Assembly: GCA_027596075.1 (NCBI GenBank)
Contig: JADGJC010000491.1
Coordinates: forward strand, 1-22,760
From: Rhizophlyctis rosea
Lineage: Eukaryota > Chytridiomycota > Chytridiomycetes > Rhizophlyctidales > Rhizophlyctidaceae
Direction of reading: 5' to 3'
DNA: 22,760 nt
Part shown: positions 1 to 8,776 of the stretch, piece by piece
Layout: each line of letters opens with the position of its first letter
Position numbering within the stretch: position 1 is the first letter of the stretch
Program-made: the position numbers and the translations under genes
The notes under the pieces: generated by a model
Databases searched by the model: none
What the model was told of the DNA's origin: nothing
Seen by the model: only the letters and a program-made list of their open reading frames with translations

Positions 1-87
1 TATTTTTTATGTTTTTTATGTTTTTTTTTGGTTTTTGTTTTTTTTCGAGTTTTTTTTTGTTTTCTGCTTTTTTGACCCGACACCGAT
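1..87. other. T-rich 3' flank of gene 1
   Basis: On the plus strand this is T-rich with several runs of 6-9 T, which is A-rich in the sense of gene 1 just after its TGA. No gene is visible. A similar A-rich motif (AACCAAAAAAAAA) follows gene 2, so this may be a shared 3' UTR or polyadenylation context, but no defined signal can be named. Confidence 0.4.
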
Positions 88-3000
88 TCAAGCAACGACC
101 GCCGTGCCCACGACGGACACGTCCCCAACCTCCACAACCCCCCTCCCCACACACGCTCCAAACATTTTCTGCAAATATTGAAAAGCACAAGAATCAGTAC
201 ATGGCCGGAAAGATAGATGTGAGTTCAACGTGAGAAATCGCATACCTTAATGGTGCGCTTGCACCCCTTCCACACCCTCCTCACCACCCCCTTCTTCTTC
301 TTCTCTTTCTTCGCCGCCGCCGGCGCCGCCCCAACACCATCCGCCGTAAACACCGGCAACGCCGTTGGAGGTACTGGCACCCTCGGGCCAAAGTATAAAG
401 GGTTGAACTCAACCACCGAATCGGAATCCTGCTCTCGCTGCATCAGTCATAAGCTCAAGGAAATGGAATTATTCTACAACTCACCTCTTCCTCACCACCT
501 TCCGATGCCTCCTCAGGTTGCTCATGACTGTGAAGCTCCATCCGTACCGCCGATTCATCCCAACCCCACTCTGCGCAACAGGGCACGCCTTCCGATGCCT
601 CTTCAGGTTGCTCAATACCGTGAAGCTCCATCCGTACCGCGGATTCACTCCAACCCCTCTCTGCGCAACACGGCACGCCTTCCGATGCCTCTTCAGGCTG
701 CTCATGACCGTGAAGCTCCAGCCGCACTCGGCTCGGCGCTTTAAGGTTCGCTCCTTTACGTGGGAGTTCATGTGCGTCTTGAGGGTCGACGGGCGAGAGA
801 AGCGCTTGGGGCAGACGTTGCATGGGTAGCGGTGGTTCTGATGATACGCAACGTGTACCGAGATCAGATGCTTTATCATCGGAGACCTCAACTCCACTAT
901 CGCTACGATTACACGGCGGCGTGGGAGAGGATGGGGTAGTGCCAAATTCAATGAGCGATGGGATTGTGGAGGTCGGGGAAGATGTGGATGCTCTATTCAG
1001 GTAGAATTGGTCGAGGAAGTCTTCCGCGTCGAAGTCTTCGATCTCCGGAACGCTCGCACTGAGACCATCCATCGACTCCGACAACGGAGCACCGGCGTCT
1101 TCGCAGTTGAAGTACTGGGCGCAAAGGTCGTTGATTTGCTGTTCGTCTTCCGCCGCGACACCCTCCGCATCCCAAAACTCCCAACACCTCTCATCCCCCT
1201 CCACACCCCACAAGATCACAGGACTTTCCGTGATTTCCCACTCCCTTCCTTCCCAAAGCACAAGCGCGGTTTCCGGCGACGACCCCTCGACGTCAAGAGT
1301 CGACAGCTCCTGTATCCGACTTCCGGCATCCAGCGTATGGTTATTCGAAAGGTTGAACTGGTGGAGGGCGTATGTGATCAACCGTATAAGGTTCCCAGGC
1401 AACAGCAACTCGTTGTCGAACCCGTCGGTGAAGATAGAACCAACTCCATGCTCAACATTCTCTACTCGCCCTTCAAATTTCCAGACATTCCCTCCCCACA
1501 TATCTACACAATGCTCCATCAGTTTCGTCACGCGCACCAGCTTGTGGTTCATGCCCATCATCATCTGAGAGCTTAAACGGTCAAATGTAGTCAGGTACGG
1601 GGGCGATGGGGACGGTGAGCGGGGGAGAGTGATGGTGAGGCGAGCGCGTATTTCGGAAAGGATGGGTTCGAGGGTTTCGAGGAGCGTTTGGGTTTGTTGC
1701 TCCGGTGCGATGATGGTCGATAGGGTTGTGATGGTATTCGCGCGGGGTGCGGGATCGGAAAGCCGCGCAAGGAGCTCGGAATGATTGTCGGATACGGTGG
1801 TGAATAGGCGGCTGAAATCTTCAAACCTTCCCATTTGACTTCGAAGCATAAACTCCAACGCCTGCTTCTCAACCTTGACGCCATCCATGCCGTCCGCGCC
1901 ATACAAGAACTGAATGACATCCCCCAAGGCATTCCGCACCGTCCCGTCGTACTTGGCCATCACATCCTCCATAGCCTGCAACAACTCCAAAAGCCTCATG
2001 TTAGGCATGCGGCGGTCAAGGTTGTGGTATTGAGCTGCTGGAGTCGGCGGGGAGTACGTGTCCACCGGGTGCGCCCACGTTCCGTTTTCCGCAGCGACGG
2101 GAGTCAAGGAGCTTGGGTGGGTGGTGTACGGCGGGTAGGAAGGTGCCATCCTGGAGGTCGAAGCCATCGGAGATGTGTCGGTCACATTGAGCTGCCTTGG
2201 AGGAGTGGGCATCCAGGTCGCTGGCATGTCGGTCCTGCCGTGTTCGTTGGTGGCGGATTGTCCATATGTGATGGGTGCGGAGTCACAGGCAAGGTCAGAT
2301 TGGTTGTCTTCGTTGTGTTGAAGGCAGTGCTCGCCCGGAGTAGTTGGTGAAGTGGTTGTGATGCTAAGGCTGCTCTGGCCGTCTTGGAAGACTCCGTCGA
2401 ATGTCTTGCTCTCAATGGCGTACTTGCTAGGCATAGAGGGGAATGACGATTGAGAAGCCGTGAGCGTTGGTGTGACATCTTGAGTTTGCGGGAATGGGTA
2501 CGCCGCGAGAGATGGCGAATGGTCGGCCTCGTAAGGCGAGACGCTTCCGGCTTGACTAAGTTGTGAAGCGGACGGAGGAGTTGCCGTGGTGGCCATGATA
2601 GATATCTTCTTTGAATGGTTCGCGCTGATGAGTGGCGGAGTAGGCTTTGGTGTCTTTTTGATTGCGGAGCGTAACCAGCTTCAAGAATTACCCATCTGTC
2701 AGTATTGCGGGGCAAAGCATATCAAGAGACGACACCAAGTACTTACGGGTTAGACATCACAAGCGCAAGGGATGACCTCGTGCTCGCATACGGGTCCAAC
2801 ATCTGACGCAACAGATGTTCCGCGGAAAAGCTAATCCGCCTCGGAAACAAGAGCCTCGCACCCATGGTATACTCATAAAACTTTTCCAACTCATCCGGAC
2901 GCGAAGGATCGCACCGATACCGACACTCAGTGAAGGGAAAACAACCAAACAGCATGACGTACTGATAGGGGTTATCAAAAATGATCAGTGTTAGGCCCAC

Positions 3001-4272
3001 AAAGAAAGGAGGACGGGAAGAGTACGTACCAATACGATCCCCAACGACCAGATATCAGCCTTCCGCCCATCATACCGCTGCAATACAGAACAAAAACATT
3101 TCAGCAACTGCTTCGAGAGTATAATTCAGCATTCCAATACTCACGCCATGCAGCACGACTTCCGGAGCCGCATAATGGGGTGACCCACAACCACCCTCCA
3201 AAAACCTCCCCCCATCCATAAACTTCGCCAATCCAAAGTCTCCAACCTTAATCTGCCCCCCATGGCTCAAGAAGATATTCTCCAACTTCAAGTCCCGATG
3301 ACAAACATCTTTGGAATGCATATGCGAAACAGCTACAAAGGCGAATACAATCAGCAAAAAGGAATAACTCGCAAGAGGGCGAGATGCATACCTTCCAAAA
3401 CCTGCACGAAGAATTCCCTTGCTTCCGCCTCTTCCAAATAAGCTTTCACAGCATCACCGTTTTCATCATCATCATCCAAACGCGTCGCAACATAATCGTA
3501 CAAGGTGCCGTCTGAATTCAAATGATGAATCAAAGTTAATGTGGCTCCAAGCTCCCGCGATGGAGTACCAATCCCATCTAAAAGCTATCTTTCACATACC
3601 ATTAGCGAGTTCCATGACGACACATTCGTGAGCTTCCGTCTCAAATGTATCATACAATCTCACAACGTTTTTATGATCCAAATTCTAATTAGGGTCAAGA
3701 CCATCCGCATCAATACCCGGATCTGAGAAGTATGGTACGAGATGACAAGGAAACACTTTTTTCATACCTCCATAACCGCCAACTCATTGATAAGTTGATC
3801 CAACATATTCTCATCACTAAGAGCATTCTTCATAACCATCTTGACCGCCACCTAAATAGACAAGAAGGAAGTTAAACGGATGCACTATTGATTCATTCTT
3901 GATCATTCTAGTTCAACGATCATATCGGAGTCATGATACAGCCATGCCGCCTTAATCCCTCAGTTTGGTACACCGCACCGAAACTATTGCCAATGATCGC
4001 GCCTCAGCACGCCGCAAACAAGAGCGCGCATGTGCGCCGGACTGCATCGAATCGCCCTCCGGAGAAGCTTCGACATCCCACATTCTCCATGTTCTCAGTC
4101 CCCTTGGCCCATCAACCCAATAGAAATTGAACTTGAAACTTCGCAGGCAACCACTTACCCATTCATAGGTCTCCATGTTGCGACCTATCCGAACCTCACC
4201 GAACGCCCCCTTGCCCAACACCCGGCCTAAACGGTATTTCCCGCCCACTAGGGGCATATCGTCGTAAGCCAT
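88..4272 (-). CDS. Gene 1: chimeric protein kinase with RPB1-like segments and basic C-terminal tail
   Basis: Ten exons fit one frame (minus strand, coding order): 4272-4159, 3851-3768, 3684-3600, 3511-3392, 3332-3145, 3077-3030, 2961-2747, 2678-485, 437-246, 168-88, giving 1106 aa. Residues 13-287 are a complete SNF1/CAMK-like kinase: glycine loop LGKGAFGEV (19-27), VAVK lysine K42, alphaC E61, HRDLKLEN (146-153), DFG (166-168), [10 protein letters not shown] (183-192). The T-loop threonine expected before CGSP is glycine. The kinase end (SNP, then WL) splices from 2747 to an AAG acceptor at 2679, with a CTGAC branch site, straight into the 731-codon exon, so kinase and downstream ORF appear to be one protein. 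Residues about 513-562 and 698-728 resemble RPB1; much of the rest is S/T/P-rich. The last two exons give a lysine-rich tail (KKEKKKK, then RRVWKGCKR) related to gene 2. ATG at 4272 is chosen because the frame opens further upstream only with GTG. Kinase exons are strong; the join into the long exon is inferred. Confidence 0.72.
501..720. repeat. 90-bp tandem repeat, about 2.4 copies
   Basis: Copies start at 501, 591 and 681, each with TCCGATGCCT, and the third fades after about 40 bp. The unit is exactly 30 codons and is open in two minus-strand frames: the gene 1 frame ([13 protein letters not shown]...) and the zinc-finger frame ([16 protein letters not shown]...). Between the two full copies I count nine base differences, causing about four residue changes in the gene 1 frame and about six in the zinc-finger frame. 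That is slight support for the gene 1 frame being the one read. Confidence 0.9.
760..822 (-). other. C2H2 zinc finger encoded out of frame inside gene 1
   Basis: In the reading frame offset by one from gene 1's long ORF, the minus strand encodes [20 protein letters not shown] and then NSH: a textbook C-x2-C-x12-H-x3-H finger. It is followed by a degenerate finger (ECGWSF...LKRHRKAC) lacking its first cysteine. The gene 1 frame runs open through the same DNA and is the one that joins the conserved tail. A possible 49-nt intron (886-838; weak GTCTCC donor, CAG acceptor, CTGAT branch) would put the finger in frame, but translation would then end at the TGA at 483-481 or soon after. The finger may be an out-of-frame capture or an alternative isoform. 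Confidence 0.6.
1349..1441 (-). other. RPB1-like segment D within gene 1
   Basis: Residues about 698-728 read [20 protein letters not shown] then [10 protein letters not shown]. This resembles the RPB1 cleft-region motif with the pattern F.DG...W.LPVN..R.I.NAQ..F.I. It lies downstream of segment C in the same order as in RPB1, separated by about 135 residues of diverged or inserted sequence. It is weaker than segment C alone, but the order supports it. Confidence 0.6.
1847..1996 (-). other. RPB1-like segment C within gene 1
   Basis: In the frame of the long exon, residues about 513-562 read [20 protein letters not shown] followed by [21 protein letters not shown]1 has a very similar stretch just after its bridge helix (KALEDIM.HYD.T.RNSLG.VIQF.YGEDGMD). 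The match is long and specific, so I regard the origin as RPB1-like with good confidence. The bridge helix itself and the active-site aspartate loop are absent, so this cannot be a working polymerase. Whether the segment folds or is functional is unknown. Confidence 0.8.
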
Positions 4273-4739
4273 ACTTGATTGTTGTTGCACAGTGTAAGTA
4301 ACTCTGTCCTTTCGCTATCTGTGGCGGTGGAAAATCGACCGGACTCATGAGTAACCAATCCCGAAAAATTCCTCCTCAGCGTCAGCGACACCTTCTTTGG
4401 AAACTTACAACACTGGTTGATGATATTAGCGATTCGTAAACTATGACGAGACCCTTTCAGCGTGTCAAGAAAACTGATTGGGCGAAGAGAAAGCAAACGG
4501 AGCCGTCAGGAACTGGGTCATATGTATGGCAAAATAGCACATCGTGCGCCCCCTTTTTTTTCATGACACTCCCGTAAATCCACTCAATGTTGATCGTCAA
4601 GCAGGTCAAATCATGCATCAAACAAATAAGCTCGTCATGGCTTATGCCAGCCGCTCGTAAGCTGGAGATCTAGGATTCCCACTCGCGTGTGCTTTTCTTT
4701 GTTTACAAACATTTGACATTGCAAAAAAAAATGGAACTC
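4273..4739. other. Upstream region of gene 1, no gene seen
   Basis: About 470 bp between the gene 1 start codon and the degenerate NCBP1 copy. Only short ORFs without recognisable features are present. It should contain the gene 1 promoter, but I see no clear TATA element. Confidence 0.4.
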
Positions 4740-5105
4740 ACCTACATCTCCATCACAAAAAAACATTCGCTACCCATGTCCATCTCCTCCTCGGCTCCGC
4801 TGTCAATGTTCATGGCCGAGCTCGACAAAGGTTCACCAGCGGCATGGTTGCCGGATTTTCTGAAGTGTTTCTCTGACCGACCTCCTTAGGCCCGGCCTTT
4901 TTGGATAGTTGGTTTTGCAAATCGGATATGAGCTCATGGAGTTTTGCATCTACGTAGCGGATTGTCAGCATGGCCGACCCAGAACCTTCGGAAATGCAGA
5001 TGGATCCTCCTTCACCAAATCAATAAGCAAGGTCGCATAATACATGGACCGTTCTTAACTGCGAGGTAATCGAAGCATTTCGCTGAACAACGTCTCGCTG
5101 GTCAT
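4740..5105 (-). pseudogene. Broken copy of nuclear cap-binding protein subunit 1 (NCBP1/CBP80)
   Basis: Minus-strand codons from 5105 read TSETLFSEMLRLP, then an in-frame TAA at 5057-5055, then SMYYATLLIDLVKEDPSAF and PKVLGR. This matches the NCBP1 MIF4G-like region with the pattern IFAELFQLP....MYTTLLIELCKLQP..LPQVLAQA. At about 4974-4972 the frame shifts by one and continues as AMLTIRYVDAKLHELISDLQ, a helical stretch. Downstream, two alternative frames run into an acidic end (NIDSGAEEEMDM) finishing near 4740. CBP80 binds the 5' cap with CBP20 in the nucleus. With an internal stop and at least one frameshift this copy should not encode the protein. The boundaries are approximate, and upstream pieces (for example RRVLDCLSHITEAS at about 5243-5202) may belong to it. 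Confidence 0.55.
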
Positions 5106-7082
5106 ATACGCGTGTGACTATGTTGGTTTACAAGTGGATGCGGAGTGTTATTGTGAGAGCTCCTGGTGGTATGGAAAAGGTTTCGTCGAGGCTTCAGTAA
5201 TATGTGAGAGGCAGTCAAGCACGCGACGAGGTAAACTCTTCTCAAAGACCGTCCGGAGCTGTCGAGTTAGTGAATGTCGCCAACAGAGTGGGAACTACCA
5301 CCCGCAGATTTTGGCGAAGATGCAAGTGCCAGAACACTCGCTCATCCCAACAAACAGCAACACTACGCGCTTCGATATGCCTCCTCTCACCTTATGACGT
5401 ACCCATCCTACACTCCACACCTGCCGCGTTGTGAGCGGCTCTCTGTCCAATTTCAACCCATTCTAAGCTGCTGCGCTCGCGTTGGCTCAAAAGTAGTGCG
5501 GAGAAGATTTCTGTAGAGTGCACGTTGCTGGAGGCAAAGGATGTTGATGGCGAGGTGGGAGGACGCGTCACGCGCAAGCGAAGATGAGTGTAAGAGGGAT
5601 GAGTAGGATGCAGCCTGGGGTGTTATTTTTGGATCGACGTGGAAGACTTTCTGTGAAAGCGTGAAGGTGCCGCGTGGCTTCGTCACAACACGGTTTAGGG
5701 TCCTTTGAGGGTTTAGAGTCTAGACCACCAGGCAAAGCTGCTAGGTGCTACCAACGGCAAGCAAGACAGAAGTTGTTGATGCCTTATCTGATAGTAGTCG
5801 CTTTCCACATGGTGCGGTGTCGTCGGTGCAAGCTCCTACTGGTGCAAAGTTGGGGGGGGAAAAATCAGGATCGTTGATGATGAACTGTTTGTTCATTTGG
5901 CAAGCCTCCATTTGCATTTGTCCCAAACATCTTTCACAGCTTGCACCAATGGAACCAAGCGGCACCATCAAGAAAAACACGCCTGCTCCTCATTTAATGA
6001 AAGCAATAACAATGCTCATTACAGCTTGTGGGATCATCGGAATGGACTAGTCGCTGCAGTTGGTTTACCAGACGGTCCTGGCCCAAAGAGCATTGCAAAT
6101 CCCTCCATATCATTCTCAGCTACTGCGATCGCTTGAGCATAAAATACATAAATGTATTATCTCGACTTCTTACTCTTAATCCACCTACCAAGCATTGTCT
6201 TACAATGTGGACAAATGACATTGTTCAACGACTCCTTCATGCCATCTTCATGCCAAACATCAGCAGAAACATTGTTTACATGCTGACCGTGCTCTGCCAG
6301 ATGCACCAGCAATTTAAACACGCTCACCAACAAGCCACCCATCCTCTGCACCGCTCCCAGTGTTCAATCATTTCCCACCGAGCGTACATAAGCATCTGCG
6401 GATTGGACACCAGACTTGGGCATTGAACTTCAAAATTCCATTTGAGCTAACTAACATATATCCGAGATGGTTCTTCTTTGTAAAATGGCATCGATAAGGT
6501 GCTGCATCCTTCTGCCGTACAGATACAGAGGAGAATGATATTTGTGGAGAGGTCAACGGCTGGTGTAATGTTATGAGTTGCAAGCATGGTTGAGCGGGAA
6601 TTAGAAAGTCATGATTCAACATATTCCTTCCCACCCACCAGGGGCGTTCTTATCCCTACTGCTCACGCATATGATCAGCATCATCGATGGCCTGTTGCAT
6701 TGCTATAAAAAATTCCATCATCAAGGACCTTGAAGTTGCTTTCAATTTCTCTCGAAAGAAGTTGCGAGGGTTACATGAGGTCAACTGGTATCAAAAGTAC
6801 CATGGTCCATTGTTTGAAAAGTGTGTAGTTTGAGGTTTCTTTGCCTCACCACTTAGGTGCCGTTCCACGCATATTCGAACCCTTATGTTCATCTGGATAC
6901 ATCTCAATGTTTATGCCTTCATGCCCACATAGGTCGCAAATATTAATCATGAAACCGTACTGGACTGATCTGAGTAAAACAGCGCTGACGCTGGCCTTGG
7001 TCCGATGCATCGACCATGCTGTTGATGGAATACTCGTATGAACGATGTGTCTACAAGGTCATGTCACCTAGGTTCCTGAGTT
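5106..7082. other. About 2 kb of degenerate or intergenic DNA
   Basis: Only short overlapping ORFs on both strands, with no family recognised. Composition is more even than in the coding blocks, and stops are frequent in all frames. It lies between the NCBP1 remnant and a broken coiled-coil ORF, so it may be further decayed coding sequence. No RNA gene, intact transposon or terminal repeat was seen. Confidence 0.4.
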
Positions 7083-7432
7083 GATGGGAACTCCGACGCT
7101 GCTTGCTCTGCTGGTGCCATCCGAAGTCTTGAATTCAAGGTTCGTGAGCGGGATCGACTGAGTGCGCGGTTTCAGAAGAGGCTTGAGGACAGTGTCAAGA
7201 GGTGCGACAGGCTCGAATACAAATTATAAATGTTGAGAGGTTGGAGCGCGACGTTGGGGTATTGTCTTTGACCTTGGACGAAAAGGGGAGGGAGGTTGCG
7301 TGTTATGCGAAAAGACTTGAGAGTGAGAAGGTAGCGAATGCGAAGCGGAAGAAGCAGATTCAGACGTTGAAGGCCTTATTGGGGGAGGCGAATGGGAGGT
7401 TGCGGGCGATGCGCGAGTTTGAGGCGGGTTGA
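7083..7432 (+). pseudogene. Frameshifted coiled-coil ORF fragment
   Basis: The frame from 7083 reads SLEFKVRERDRLSARFQKRL, then EDSVKRCDRLEYKL, and stops at TAA 7227-7229. A second frame takes over at once with INVERLERDVGVLSLTLDEK, continues through ESEKVANAKRKKQIQTLKAL and stops at 7432. Both parts are charged and heptad-like, and they would form one continuous coiled coil if joined, so a one- or two-base shift near 7220-7232 is likely. No start codon or upstream exon is clear and I do not recognise the family. The alternative is two unrelated short ORFs. Confidence 0.4.
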
Positions 7433-8776
7433 GGAGGGGGGAGAGGCGGGAAATGGGTTAGAGGCGAAGATAAAGGAAACTCGCGCACCTTCCTCGGGGA
7501 CCTGGTATGTTGGGTCTTGTGATTGGTGAGACTAATTAGCGTAGGCACAGAACAGGTATGTATACTGATTCGAATGGTCGAGGCGGTGGTGGTGTGTTGC
7601 AGAAAAGAATTGCAGGCGAATGTCATATCTACATTCACTTCCCATTTGACAGGACCGATTGCTCCTGTGGGCAGGCTTGTTACAAGGTAAAAGGAAGTGT
7701 GCTGCAGCGCGAAGTGGTGACGAATCACTTGGGATGGACACGTCTTCTCCGCCTGTGTCTTCGCCATGTGGCGGGAGTGGGTTTGCTGAATCGGCGACGG
7801 GAGGACGGCATCAGGCAATGACCGTGGGAATGGTTCTTTCCTTGTCCGCACGAGTGACTGGCTTCAATTGCTTACAAGCTTACAACGATCTCCCTTCCAC
7901 TCAAGTTAATAACCCTCACGCGACGCGTCAACTCGCTTGTAAACAAATATAGTCTGAAGTACCTTCCTGGATTTCGTCAAAGCGGTAGATTGGTTGTGGT
8001 TGCGATGCCACCAGCTGATGTAAGTTGCGCAGACGAGGCGTGAGAGAGAGCTCCAACCGATGAATGATACTGGACGCTTATCATGGTGGATATAGGCCGC
8101 ACATCCATGAACGACCATGCGGAGTGAAGCGGGAACAACAACGATATTAGTTAAACTATCTCGTATATCCCCGGACTATTAACACCGACTGGCTTTTCGC
8201 CAGACACGCATAGACAGTTGAAAGTCATTTCGGCGCATTTTGTTTCTGTTGGAGACGGGGGCTGTGGTATGCGGTGGTTCTTGAATGGAGTTTATGGTGA
8301 GTTTTTTTTGTTCCGAAGCTCCCGATGGCGGAAAGTAAACAAACGGCGACACGGGGACGAAGGAAATCATGCACCCAATCACGATCATGAGAGCTTACCA
8401 ATGGCTGGTGTAAGCTTCTCCCATCGCGATGGTTGGGGCGTGGTTTGATTTACTAGCAAATCAAAACAGATGTACACGAGCATCATGATCAACTTAGGGT
8501 CATGAGGTGCTTTTTTTTTGCGAGATATAGCGAGTTTACTGACGTCGCTTTCGTTTCTACCTTGCCCTCGCAGTTTGAGTACTCTCAAAGTATAACAATA
8601 CCTCGCGCACAATTCGCTCAGAGTACTTTCGGTTAATTCGAAAGTGAGTTCTTGGAGTGGTATCGCCGATTCTGCTGGCCTTGACATTCATTGATGATGG
8701 AGACTTATCAATACGGCTTCCCACAACTGCAGACATTTCATTTCGCCCCCAACATCAACTCGGGTCTCAAACCATC
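7433..8776. other. Intergenic region upstream of gene 2
   Basis: No supported gene. The best ORF is minus 8687-8385 (100 codons, ATG start). Its first half is leucine-rich (LTFELTESTLSELCARYCYT, then LRVLKLRG) and would be divergent to gene 2; I do not recognise it and give it low weight. The gene 2 promoter should lie near 8600-8770, but no clear TATA element is visible. Confidence 0.35.

Noticed and set aside
1..66. T-rich end as a telomere or transposon end
   Set aside because: There is no regular telomeric unit or terminal repeat; it fits a 3' flank.
455..2596. A separate gene starting at the ATG at 2596 and ending at the stop at 455
   Set aside because: The frame is open upstream to a splice acceptor matching the kinase end, and a GTGAGT donor at 484 leads to the tail exon shared with gene 2.
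2182..2715. Kinase C-terminal continuation through the CAG acceptor at 2696
   Set aside because: The branch adenine would be only 3 nt from the acceptor AG, and the resulting frame is a shadow of the long ORF.
3952..4157. ORF continuing from gene 1 exon 1
   Set aside because: It reads through intron 1. The GTAAGT donor and the downstream VAVK exon make it intronic.
6860..6890. Possible tRNA T-arm (GGGTTCGAATA on the minus strand)
   Set aside because: The flanking bases do not form a T-stem, and no D-arm, anticodon arm or acceptor stem can be placed.
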